Assembly (NCBI GenBank): GCA_003315335.1
Contig: QNRL01000003.1
Coordinates: forward strand, 1 to 64,000
DNA length: 64,000 bases
Source: Pseudocitrobacter faecalis
GTDB taxonomy: Bacteria > Pseudomonadota > Gammaproteobacteria > Enterobacterales > Enterobacteriaceae
Direction of reading: 5' to 3'
The position numbers were made by a program, and so were the translations under genes. This document shows, one piece after another, positions 41,001-47,715 of the stretch (position 1 is its first letter; each line of letters starts with the position of its first letter). Below the pieces are notes generated by a model. It saw only the letters and a program-made list of their open reading frames with translations. It was not told where the DNA came from and did no database searches.

Positions 41001-41920
41001 TGGCGTGGTCGATTCTGGAAAACGGTCAAACCGTCTATACCGGTACAACGCTGCCTTCCGGAACGTTCGGCTTACTGAATGGTTCCAGAACGGTGACGCT
41101 CAGTGGATTTGAACTGGATGCCGGCACGTATACCCTTGCCATCACGACCAATTTGACCAGTACTCAACTGGGCAACGTCAGCGTTACACCAGTAGTGAAT
41201 GCGACCTCATACGATCTGGATAATTTCCTTATCAACAGCAACGCGCATACGGTGACCGGCAACATCTACAACGGTAGCGACTCCGCAGGCGCCGTCGATC
41301 AGATTGCTTCCGCGCAAACCGTGCTGACGGTCAGCGGGAACAACAGCACGCAGACCCTCAACCCGACGGTTGACAGCAACGGTGCGGCAACGGTTCAGGG
41401 CACCTACGGTTCGCTGCGCATCGCCATCGACGGTTCGTACACCTATACCCTGAAAGCGGGTCTGCACCCCGGCGACATCACCACGAAGGAGACCTTCACC
41501 TACACCCTTAACGATCAAAAAGGCCATACGGATAGCGCGACCTTAACCATCAACATGAACCCGCAGTTCACCAGCACGTCGCAGTCAGATGTGATCCACG
41601 GCTCGGCCTACGGTGACACTTTAATTTATGACCTGCTGAATAATGCCGATAACAGAGGAGGCAACGGGGCCGATCGCTGGGATAACTTCTCGCTCGCTCA
41701 GGGCGACAAAATTGATATTGGCGACCTGCTGGTCGGCTGGAACGGTCAGGAGTCGTCGCTCGGCAATTACCTGAGCGTGACCACCAGCGGCGGCAACACG
41801 GTGATTTCCATCGACCGTGATGGCACCGGCACCGCCCATAGTTCCGCCACGTTAATCACTCTGGAGAACGTACAAACCACACTGAATGAGCTGATCGAAC
41901 AGAACCACATTGTGACCTGA
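34886..41920 (+). CDS. BapA-like biofilm adhesin, C-terminal part
   Basis: Continuation of the adhesin in the +1 frame; true adhesin sequence starts at about 34925 and the first 13 codons from 34886 are out-of-frame. It carries about 14 Ig-like repeats of about 100 residues, then from about 39220 a different region with repeated VCBS/BapA-type modules (GKYGTLHINQDGSYTYTL, LYGTLTIDAQGHYTYTL, TYGSLRIAIDGSYTYTL). The C terminus has a type I secretion signal (SDVIHGSAYGDTLIYDLL, DNFSLAQGDKIDIGDLL). Joined with the upstream part the gene would encode about 4,090 residues, somewhat longer than Salmonella BapA. As sequenced this part lacks its own start and prefix domain, so no complete exported adhesin is expected unless the shift is an error. 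Confidence 0.85.
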   Translation: MMVKRLAQPPLTRSFTPSPALTDGTHTLTVTATDPAGNTSQPTPPFTLTVDTTGPDAPAIVTIVDDIGSITTNLVDGSYTDDPRPTFSGTAEANGTVIIFANGIEIGRANVNDEGGWSFTPGTNSPLTDGDNVLTFQALDDLGNAGPLSDGLTLHVDTQAPVAPVNLAVADDGLIVTGQAEANSTIIIRNANGDEVGRGITNGLGYFTVELDEVQAADSILSVYAQDRAGNISVGADVTVAPPTEPAVPVIIEILDETGPNTGPLNNGDSTDDTQPVISGTAADGATVYVLIDGVRSEDIPVVDGRWTYTPQEALGEGEHTISAIAVINGETSAESTEITIIVDTVAPDSAIIVSVTDDVGAVTGPIINNGGTDDTQPTLRGTAADSARVEIFNGTTSLGFATVNAQGNWTFTPTTPLANGIYNFNVVAIDAAGNRADASNTWTVTIDNATPTAPTLTGVEDNVGTLVGQIDEGSKTDDTQPTLSGTTSPGSTVIIYDNNVEIGRVTTSDGNWSFTPTTPLGEGSHSLTLTTTNSAGNTSPASEPFEFSVDTTAPSRPILNSVNDNQGPVTGDLLNNQTTNDATPTLSGTAEANSTLKIYDNGNLVATITVPETGNWTWTPTTPLSNASHAFTINTTDEAGNVSATTPAFTIVVDTVAPDTPSAITATDNTPPNTGAITEGQQTNETRPALSGTAEPNATVQILDNGTVIGTVKADAGGSWNFTPSTALPPGEHQLTVTATDSAGNVSPPSPALNFVVDTVAPDAPAIVNASDNVGSITDTLTNGKTTDDATPTLNGTSEAFASIRILDNGVQIGTATADINGNWNFTPGSALGTGSHVFTAIATDRAGNTGSTSTSFTLIIDTTAPGVPTIIQASDNVGTVQGTLLSNQTTDDTTPTLSGTGEAGATITIRDNGTVIGTAIVGDNNAWTFTPQGALGAGTHNFTATATDSAGNTSVPSGSFVLTVDLTPPVAPIITGAADDIGTIKGPIANGQVTDDTRPTLSGTGEIGATINVYDNNVLIGTTTVGSGGTWSFTPTQDLTTGSHNLTATATDPAGNTGPASGAWNVVIDTTAPNTPFITTVTDNAGTVTGTLAAGQPTDDTTPTLNGTAEANATVRIYDNGVEIGSVQADGGGNWTYTPTLTEGTHTLTAKAVDAAGNTSSSSTVTTVTVDLTPPAAPTDLTVNATGNVVTGRAEAGSTVTIYSSTGTILGTGVADGLGNFTANLSPSQVDGEDLQARATDVAGNQGIAADFNAPFTGLPGSPVITTIVDNVGPVLGNVGNNQSTNDNQPDISGTAQARSTVNIYNNGVLLATVVADDTGAWSYTPTTVLTEGLHVITATATNTNGTSSPSTAINITVDTIAPDAPTATISGDGYTISGTTEANITISVTVPGQANPVTVTTDAQGNWSVGLPTRLISGEQVTVIATDAAGNVSLPGTTNAPTLPIAASDNVVNLELETSATVTTEEHSDYGFLLVGALGNVASVLGDDTAQVTFTIDAGGSGVAVIEAAATGAVLSLLSTLEIAVQKYDTDLQAWVTVIDTSLPQFANLLTIGASGVRLNLDNLTGGEYRVLSFNTSLLAVGSYTSLDVSLVKTSAGTVAAGAIENGNVITDADPTNGSDVAPPNTNVTSITNANGTTTVVGTGGADIAGKYGTLHINQDGSYTYTLTSTSSSVIGRSESFTYTITTAGQNPQSSSANLVITLGSTVPTSSVTAADDSASLQFDTSVAAINNGPSSTTGFTLVGLNLGNVIDVGLLNNMQNPIIYNVDAGTTRTLSLGASVGGVAVGAVFDLYVYRYNPATGNYEQYRHVPSWLQAALLGGSTAEDLVITLPDGKYLFALNTVSGLTVATGFTLSVNADHTYSVKSGGASTTGDVLDNDAGAANGHVTEVNGVAVAANGTTTINGLYGTLTIDAQGHYTYTLKSGLGADSIKTPDTFVYTVTAANGDTSTASLNVQPTAKPVDAVNDTSSTMALATNQVTSSYTDTSVGSATIAQGSRSATGSGTFDVADGTALKAISVTFNTSASGLAGVGGLSVAWSILENGQTVYTGTTLPSGTFGLLNGSRTVTLSGFELDAGTYTLAITTNLTSTQLGNVSVTPVVNATSYDLDNFLINSNAHTVTGNIYNGSDSAGAVDQIASAQTVLTVSGNNSTQTLNPTVDSNGAATVQGTYGSLRIAIDGSYTYTLKAGLHPGDITTKETFTYTLNDQKGHTDSATLTINMNPQFTSTSQSDVIHGSAYGDTLIYDLLNNADNRGGNGADRWDNFSLAQGDKIDIGDLLVGWNGQESSLGNYLSVTTSGGNTVISIDRDGTGTAHSSATLITLENVQTTLNELIEQNHIVT
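34903..34935 (+). other. Frameshift junction inside the adhesin gene
   Basis: Frame 1 reads IGTTTAN and then PQLYTF; the +1 frame reads SFTPSPALTDGTH, the correct continuation. In other repeats six residues separate GTTTA from SFTP; here only 7 bases do, i.e. the stretch is 11 bases shorter than usual. This is consistent with an 11-bp deletion, or with an assembly error in a repeat. Confidence 0.8.
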
Positions 41921-41932
41921 TAGTTAACAAAA

Positions 41933-41956
41933 CCCCGGGCGCGAAGACGCCCGGGG
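41933..41956 (+). terminator. Hairpin between the adhesin and its exporter genes
   Basis: Perfect stem CCCCGGGCG-CGAAGA-CGCCCGGGG 13 bp after the adhesin stop, without a clear T run. It could attenuate expression of the exporter genes relative to the adhesin, or protect the 3' end of the adhesin mRNA. Confidence 0.6.
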
Positions 41957-41997
41957 TAATAACAAATACACCTGCGCTATTTTGAAAGGGATCGACA

Positions 41998-43404
41998 ATG
42001 GGAAAGTTAACACCTATCGCATGGGGGCTGGCGATCTGTCTTTGTTCAGCCGCCCTTCACGCCGAAGAGACGCCACGTTTTATCTCTTCGCAGACATTAC
42101 ACGAACAGCAGGAGCTACCGTCGTTATCTGGCAAAGTGGATCTGCCGCTCGACCCTGCCGCGCCGGGTACATTAACGCTAAATAACGCCGTCGATCGCGC
42201 GGTGAGCTGGCATCCCTCTATTCAGGAAGCCGTTGGCAAACTGCTCGCGCAGAATGAGCAGGTCGACGTCGCTAAATCAAAATACTATCCGCAGATCAGC
42301 GCGGGCATGAACAACGGCTACGCCAATAACTATGTCGACCACGGTTTCAGCCCGTCGCTGGTGGTGTCGCTGTCGCAGATGCTTTATGACTTCGGCAAAG
42401 TGGCAAGCCAGGTGCGCGCCGAAAGCGCGGGCGTTGCGCAAGAGCAGGCGAACGTGCTGGTCAGTATTGATAACGTGGGCTACAGCACCGCCGTCGCCAT
42501 GGTGCAGGTGCAAACCTGGCAACAAATGGTGGACGTCGCCGAGGAGCAACTCACCGCGCTGAATCATATCGGCGGGTTGATTCGTCAGCGCAGCGACGAA
42601 GGCGCTGCATCGCAGTCTGATGCGGTGCAAACGGACGCGCGTATTGAGTCCGCACGCTCGCAACTGATTCAGTATCAGGCAACGCGCGATAGCGCCGAGG
42701 CGACGCTGATGAGCTGGCTCGGCTGGAATACTCTCAACGGCATCAGCAACGACTTCCCCGACAAACTGGCGCAAAGCTGCAATATCGCGCAACCGGACGA
42801 CCGCCTGGTGCCATCGGTGCTGGCGGCGTGGGCGCAGACGAACGTTGCGCAGGCCAATGTCGATTACGCCAACGCGCAAATGACGCCGACTATCTCCCTG
42901 GAACCGCAGGTTCAACACTATCTCAACGACAAATATCCCAGCCATGAAGTGCTGGATCGCACGCAGTATTCGGCGTGGGTGAAGGTGGAGATGCCCATCT
43001 ACCAAGGCGGCGCAATGACCGCCCGACGCAATGCCGCCAACTATGCGTTAAGTGCGGCGCAAGCGACCATCCAGCGCGTGCGTCTTGAAGTGCGGCAAAA
43101 ACTGCTGGAGTCACAAAGTCAGGTAATGAGCCTGATGAGCTCTTTACAAGTACAGCGCCGTCAGCAGGAGTACAGTGCGCGCACCCGCGAACTCTATCAA
43201 CAGCAGTATCTTGAGCTGGGCTCGCGCCCGCTGCTGGACGTTCTGAACGCCGAGCAGGAAGTTTATCAGGCGCGCTTTTCCGAGCTGCAAACCCTGAATC
43301 AGCTGCATCAGCTTGAGCTGAATTGCCTCTACAACACCGGACGCCTGCGCAACGCGTTCCGCCTGGAAAATCGCAGCATTCAGTCAGTGGAGATCCAGCC
43401 ATGA
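41998..43404 (+). CDS. TolC-family outer membrane channel of the adhesin exporter (BapB type)
   Basis: Outer-membrane component of the type I secretion system for the Bap-like adhesin. It has a signal peptide (IAWGLAICLCSAALHA, cleavage near residue 22) and two outer-membrane efflux repeats of coiled helices (e.g. NEQVDVAKSKYYPQIS, VDYANAQMTPTISLEPQ, LYQQQYLELGSRPLLDVLNAEQEVYQA). 468 residues, within the LapE/TolC range. The stop codon overlaps the ABC gene start by 4 bp (ATGA). A dedicated TolC beside the substrate is typical of Bap/Lap-type systems. Confidence 0.92.
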   Translation: MGKLTPIAWGLAICLCSAALHAEETPRFISSQTLHEQQELPSLSGKVDLPLDPAAPGTLTLNNAVDRAVSWHPSIQEAVGKLLAQNEQVDVAKSKYYPQISAGMNNGYANNYVDHGFSPSLVVSLSQMLYDFGKVASQVRAESAGVAQEQANVLVSIDNVGYSTAVAMVQVQTWQQMVDVAEEQLTALNHIGGLIRQRSDEGAASQSDAVQTDARIESARSQLIQYQATRDSAEATLMSWLGWNTLNGISNDFPDKLAQSCNIAQPDDRLVPSVLAAWAQTNVAQANVDYANAQMTPTISLEPQVQHYLNDKYPSHEVLDRTQYSAWVKVEMPIYQGGAMTARRNAANYALSAAQATIQRVRLEVRQKLLESQSQVMSLMSSLQVQRRQQEYSARTRELYQQQYLELGSRPLLDVLNAEQEVYQARFSELQTLNQLHQLELNCLYNTGRLRNAFRLENRSIQSVEIQP

Positions 43405-45584
43405 ACAACGCCGATACCGCCGACACCTTTTTAACCGAACAGACGCTGCAACGCTGGGCGCTGGCGATAAGCCATATCGCCAACCACTATCGCATCGCCT
43501 GTTCGCCGGGCACCATTCAGGCTAATGCCCCGTGGTTTCACGATAAAAGCTTGCTGCCCGCGCTGACCCAGCTCTCTCGTCAGGGGGGATTGTCGTTTCG
43601 CCTGCTGGAAGCCAACACGCAAACCCTTAACAGCTGGCGTCTTCCGGTTGTCGCCGCGCTGAATGACGGCGAGCTGGTGATCGTCGAACGCTTTGATGGC
43701 GACAGCACCGTCGAGGTGCGTTTTGTCGATGACACCTCGCACATCAACCGCCTGTCGATGGAGGAACTGCTTGGAAAAATCGACTATCTCGCCGCCCTGC
43801 GTCCGCTTTCCGCAATGCGCGATAGCCGGGTCGACAACTATATTTCCCGCTTCCGCCCCGACTGGCTGAAATCGCTGGTATTGCAGGACATCCGCCCCTA
43901 TGGCCCGGTGATGTTCGCCGCCTTTCTGGTGAACGTGCTGTCGCTCGGCGGCATTGTGTTCTCGATGCAGGTCTATGACCGAGTGATCCCCGCGCAGTCT
44001 TACCCGACGCTTTATGTGCTGGCATTCGGCGTACTGCTGTCGGTAATTTTCGGCTTTCTGCTGCGCGTGGCGCGCGGACACATCATGGATGTGCTCGGCA
44101 AACGCGCCGACATGCGCGTCTCTGACCGCGTGTTCAGCCACGCGCTGCGCCTGCGCAACAGCGCCATCCCGCGATCGACCGGCAGCTTTATTTCGCAGTT
44201 GCGCGAGCTGGAGCAGATCCGTGAGATGATCACCTCCTCGACGATCTCGACGATCGTCGATCTGCCCTTCTTTTTCCTGTTCGTGATCGTACTGGCGATC
44301 ATCTCGCCGCAACTGGCGTGGATCGCGCCCGTCGCCGCCGTGATGATGGTGCTGCCGGGTATTCTGTTGCAGAAAAAGCTGGCGGTGCTCGCCAACCAGG
44401 CCGCGCACGAATCAACGCTGCGCAACGCGGTGCTGGTGGAGAGCGTTCAGGGGCTGGAAGATATCAAACTGATGCAGGCGGAGAACCGCTTCCTGCAACA
44501 GTGGAACAGCTATATTCGCATTACCGCCGAATCCGGCCTGCGCACTCGCCAAATCTCCCAGGGCTTGATCAGTTGGGGGATCACCGTGCAAAGCCTGGTC
44601 TATAGCGCGGTGATCCTGTTTGGCGCACCGAAGGTGATCGAAGGCGAAATGACGACCGGTGCGGTCGTTGCCGCGTCGATGCTGGCATCGCGCATGATCG
44701 CCCCAATGGCGAATCTCTGTGGCGTACTCGCGCGCTGGCAGCAGGTGAAAGCCGCTAAATCGGGCCTCGACAGCATTATGCAGCTTCCTACGGAAACCCA
44801 ACGCGACGACAGCGTGGTACATCGCGATATTTTCCACGGCCACTATCTTTTTGAAAACGCGCAGTTTCGCTATCACAACGACGATCAGAACGTGCCCCTC
44901 AAAATTAGCCGCCTTGAGATTCAACAGGGCGAACGGATCGCTCTGCTTGGGCGTAACGGTGCAGGCAAATCAACCCTGCTTCAGGCAATGGCGGGCGGCG
45001 TTGAACTGGTAAGCGGTGAAGCGCGGCTCGACTCCCTGAGCATCGCCCAAATTGATATGGCCGATTTACGCCGTAACGTCGGCATGCTCAGCCAGAACGC
45101 GCGCCTGTTCTTCGGCACCCTGCGCGAAAACCTGATGCTGGGCGCACCGCGCGCCAGTGATGACGACATCTTTGCCACCCTTGAAGTGTGCGGCGCGGCA
45201 GGCTTTGTGCGCCAGTTGGCGAAAGGTCTCGATCATCCGATTATGGAAGGCGGCGCAGGCCTGTCCGGCGGCCAGCGGCAGTCGATTCTGCTGGCGCGCA
45301 TGCTGCTGCGCTCGCCCAACATCGTCCTGCTCGACGAACCCACCGCATCTCTCGACGACCACACCGAACGCGAGTTCATTCAACGGCTGAATCAGTGGCT
45401 CGGCAACCGCACGCTGATTGTTGCCACTCACCGCGTACCGGTGCTCGAACTGGTGGAGCGCGTGGTGGTGCTGAAAGATGGGCAAGTTGTGATGGATGCC
45501 CCCAAAACGCAGGCGCTGGGCGGTAACCGTATAAGCACACCGGCAACCGGACGGGAGTGGAAAAATGAAAACCAATCAGCATGA
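43401..45584 (+). CDS. Type I secretion ABC transporter (LapB/BapC type)
   Basis: Inner-membrane ATPase that powers adhesin export. It has an N-terminal C39-like domain (about 1-135) without a catalytic Cys at the usual place (IANHYRIACSPGTIQ), so it is a docking, non-proteolytic version. A six-helix ABC membrane domain follows (about 155-440, e.g. FAAFLVNVLSLGGIVFSMQ), then the ATPase with Walker A GRNGAGKST (about 516), signature LSGGQRQS (about 620) and Walker B IVLLDEPTASLDD (about 640). The start at 43401 is set by GGAGATCC upstream and the 4-bp overlap with the preceding gene. 727 residues. Confidence 0.93.
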   Translation: MNNADTADTFLTEQTLQRWALAISHIANHYRIACSPGTIQANAPWFHDKSLLPALTQLSRQGGLSFRLLEANTQTLNSWRLPVVAALNDGELVIVERFDGDSTVEVRFVDDTSHINRLSMEELLGKIDYLAALRPLSAMRDSRVDNYISRFRPDWLKSLVLQDIRPYGPVMFAAFLVNVLSLGGIVFSMQVYDRVIPAQSYPTLYVLAFGVLLSVIFGFLLRVARGHIMDVLGKRADMRVSDRVFSHALRLRNSAIPRSTGSFISQLRELEQIREMITSSTISTIVDLPFFFLFVIVLAIISPQLAWIAPVAAVMMVLPGILLQKKLAVLANQAAHESTLRNAVLVESVQGLEDIKLMQAENRFLQQWNSYIRITAESGLRTRQISQGLISWGITVQSLVYSAVILFGAPKVIEGEMTTGAVVAASMLASRMIAPMANLCGVLARWQQVKAAKSGLDSIMQLPTETQRDDSVVHRDIFHGHYLFENAQFRYHNDDQNVPLKISRLEIQQGERIALLGRNGAGKSTLLQAMAGGVELVSGEARLDSLSIAQIDMADLRRNVGMLSQNARLFFGTLRENLMLGAPRASDDDIFATLEVCGAAGFVRQLAKGLDHPIMEGGAGLSGGQRQSILLARMLLRSPNIVLLDEPTASLDDHTEREFIQRLNQWLGNRTLIVATHRVPVLELVERVVVLKDGQVVMDAPKTQALGGNRISTPATGREWKNENQSA

Positions 45585-46755
45585 TGTGGTGATGGATGAC
45601 CCGGACATCAGCCGCGAACGTGAGTTCTCCGGGGCCAGCCGCATTATTATTATCAGCACCGTGTTATTCGTACTGCTCGGCATCTGGGCATGGTTTGGCA
45701 CGCTCGATGAAGTTTCGACCGGCACAGGAAAAGTCGTGCCCAGCTCGCGCGAGCAGGTTTTACAATCGCTCGACGGCGGCATTCTGGCAGAACTGATGGT
45801 ACGTGAAGGCGACAAAGTGCAGGCCGGGCAAATCGTCGCCCGCATGGACCCGACGCGTTCAGAGTCCAACGTGGGCGAAAGCGCCGCGCGCTATCGCGCA
45901 TCGCTGGCCTCCAGCGTCCGGCTTTATGCGGAGGTGAACGACCAGCCTCTCGTTTTCCCTGACTCACTGAAAGCCTGGCCCGATCTCCTCGCCAGCGAAA
46001 CCCGCCTCTACCGCTCACGCCGCGCGCAGCTGGCGGATTCCGAAGCAGAGATTAAAGACGCGATGGTCTCGGTTAACAAAGAGCTGGCGATCACCCAGCG
46101 GCTGGAAAAAAGCGGTGCGGCAAGCCACGTGGAAGTGCTGCGCCTGCAACGCCAGCGCAGTGACCTCAGCCTGAAACTCACGGATTTACGTTCGCAATAT
46201 TACGTGCAGGCGCGGGAAGCGCTCTCCAAAGCGAACGCCGAAGTCGATATGCTGCTGGCTATCATCAAAGGCCGCGAAGACTCCGTCACCCGTCTGACCA
46301 TCCGCTCACCGGTGCGCGGCATCGTGAAAAACATCCAGGTCACTACCCTGAACGGCGTCATCCCACCCAACGGCGACCTGATGGAGATTGTCCCGGTAGA
46401 CGACCGCCTGCTGATTGAAGCGCGCCTCTCGCCGCGCGACATCGCCTTTATCCACCCCGGCCAGCGCGCGCTGGTTAAAATCACCGCGTATGATTACGCC
46501 ATCTACGGCGGGCTGGAGGGCGAAGTAGAAACCATCTCCCCGGACACCATCCAGGACAAAGCCAAGCCGGAAGTTTTCTACTACCGCGTATTCATCCGCA
46601 CCCACCAGGATTATCTGGTGAACAAAGCCGGGCACCATTTCTCCATCGTGCCGGGGATGATCGCCACCGTGGACATCAAAACCGGCGAAAAAACCATCGT
46701 CGACTATCTGATCAAACCGTTTAACCGGGCGAAAGAGGCGCTGCGTGAGCGATAA
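45565..46755 (+). CDS. HlyD/LapC-type periplasmic adaptor of the adhesin exporter
   Basis: Membrane-fusion protein linking the ABC transporter to the TolC-type channel. It has a cytoplasmic tail, one transmembrane helix (about 25-45, IIIISTVLFVLLGIWAWFG), a lipoyl/barrel-sandwich half motif (LDGGILAELMVREGDKVQAGQIVARMD split across 72-98), a long alpha-helical hairpin (about 105-235), then beta-barrel and HlyD signature (about 250-390). 396 residues, as expected. It overlaps the ABC gene by 20 bp, so all three exporter genes form one operon. Confidence 0.93.
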   Translation: MKTNQHDVVMDDPDISREREFSGASRIIIISTVLFVLLGIWAWFGTLDEVSTGTGKVVPSSREQVLQSLDGGILAELMVREGDKVQAGQIVARMDPTRSESNVGESAARYRASLASSVRLYAEVNDQPLVFPDSLKAWPDLLASETRLYRSRRAQLADSEAEIKDAMVSVNKELAITQRLEKSGAASHVEVLRLQRQRSDLSLKLTDLRSQYYVQAREALSKANAEVDMLLAIIKGREDSVTRLTIRSPVRGIVKNIQVTTLNGVIPPNGDLMEIVPVDDRLLIEARLSPRDIAFIHPGQRALVKITAYDYAIYGGLEGEVETISPDTIQDKAKPEVFYYRVFIRTHQDYLVNKAGHHFSIVPGMIATVDIKTGEKTIVDYLIKPFNRAKEALRER

Positions 46756-46828
46756 ATGAACGACTATCTGCCTGTTGGCACTGGATTTTTGCCCAGAATG
46801 CAGGCACAGAGTATTTATGCTGGGGGGT

Positions 46829-46857
46829 GGCAGAGCGCATAGCAACTCTGTTATACT
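46829..46857 (+). promoter_or_regulatory. ssrA promoter
   Basis: TATACT (46852-46857) lies 15 bp before the mature 5' end of tmRNA, with a poor -35 (GGCAGA at 46829-46834). E. coli ssrA uses a similar position. Confidence 0.6.
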
Positions 46858-46872
46858 TGCTGCAACACTATT

Positions 46873-47236
46873 GGGGCTGATTCTGGATTCGACGGGATTT
46901 GCGAAACCCAAGGTGCATGCCGAGGGGCGGTTTGCCTCGTAAAAAGCCGCAAAAAAATAGTCGCAAACGACGAAAACTACGCTTTAGCAGCTTAATAACC
47001 TGCTCTGAGCCCTCTCTCCCTAGCTTCCGCTCTTAAGACGGGGATCAAAGAGAGGTCAAACCCAAAAGAGATCGCGTGGATGCCCTGCCTGGGGTTGAAG
47101 CGTTAAAACCAATCAGGCTAGTTTGTTAGTGGCGTGTCTGTCCGCAGCTGGCAAGCGAATGTAAAGACTGACTAAGCATGTAGTGCCGAGGATGTAGGAA
47201 TTTCGGACGCGGGTTCAACTCCCGCCAGCTCCACCA
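46873..47236 (+). ncRNA. ssrA: Transfer-messenger RNA (tmRNA)
   Basis: Rescues stalled ribosomes together with SmpB. The 5' end GGGGCTGATTCTGGATTCGA and 3' end GGTTCAACTCCCGCCAGCTC-CACCA form the tRNA-like domain. The tag reading frame at 46963-46995 encodes ANDENYALAA followed by stop codons, identical to E. coli. 364 nt, one more than E. coli. The 3' end is the boundary of the prophage that follows; this is a very common attachment site for integrases, and the gene remains intact. Confidence 0.98.
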
Positions 47237-47356
47237 CTTTTGTTAGGACTGCAACCGGACAGCGGCAATAAAAACAGTCACTTACGGACACTGACCAGAC
47301 AGCAGGCAGACCGAGAAAAGACAAAAATATGCACGTGAAATGCACGTGCACTTTAA

Positions 47357-47389
47357 AAGAACCCCAGATCTCACACCCTGGGGTTTTTC
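47357..47389. terminator. Bidirectional terminator downstream of ssrA
   Basis: Hairpin ACCCCAG...CTGGGGT with TTTTT to the right on the plus strand and a TTCTTTT tail on the minus strand. It could end both ssrA and the leftward tldR/guide-RNA transcript. Confidence 0.75.
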
Positions 47390-47540
47390 TATTTGTAACT
47401 AAGGGTAATAAAAACCTTTCATCATTTTGCACTCTACTCGCCTCGGGGCTGTTTTTTTCACAGCAAGCGCTGTATATAATCACAGTCATATTAAAGCAGC
47501 GTTCGATGACTGATTTATTAAAGGTGCACAAACTTGTTGT

Positions 47541-47715
47541 CAAAGTATTGACCAGACGTTGACATTCTCAGTACTAATAACCGAGATTTTTGCTTCATCG
47601 GAAGTTGAAATAACCTCCCTCCACAAACTGACACGACATGCCCTGCCGCCAGCAATTCATCTAAGGTCATATAAACAGACGGATATAACTCTTATTTAAT
47701 CATTAATAAACGACG
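47541..47715 (-). ncRNA. Predicted TldR guide RNA (TnpB-type scaffold plus guide)
   Basis: Immediately 3' of tldR the minus strand has TnpB omega-RNA hallmarks: GCTGGCGGCAGGGC (about 47659-47645), an AGG...CCT-type arm, GATGAAGC (about 47600), and a terminal hairpin TCTCGGT-TATTAGT-ACTGAGA (47589-47569, one G-T pair), then ATGTCAA. The guide should start directly after, at 47558, and reads CGTCTGGTCAATACTTTG down to 47541. The 5' end of the RNA may overlap the 3' end of tldR. Scaffold boundaries are by analogy with IS605-family right ends; the guide start is uncertain by one base. Confidence 0.72.

Noticed and set aside
30090-41839. Many minus-strand open frames inside the adhesin gene
   Set aside because: Val/Ser/Pro-rich mirror frames caused by the codon bias and repeats of the adhesin; they repeat with the same period and lack ribosome-binding sites.
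29650-41920. Tandem repeats resembling a CRISPR array
   Set aside because: The repeats are about 260-300 bp long, coding, degenerate and in frame; they are protein domains, not short direct repeats with spacers.
43431-44408. 325-codon frame antisense to the ABC transporter gene
   Set aside because: His/Gln/Arg-rich shadow of a GC-rich gene; no family features and no start signal.
47172-47543. Open frame antisense to the 3' end of ssrA (123 codons)
   Set aside because: It is the reverse complement of tmRNA and its terminator; peptides like ELAGVEPASE are the known false hits produced by reading ssrA backwards.
47642-47659. Alternative guide start at GCGGCAGGGCATGTCG, chosen because CGGC would pair with a consensus sigma-28 -10
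   Set aside because: It lies within the expected scaffold, upstream of the conserved GATGAAGC motif and the terminal hairpin; the guide must follow those elements.
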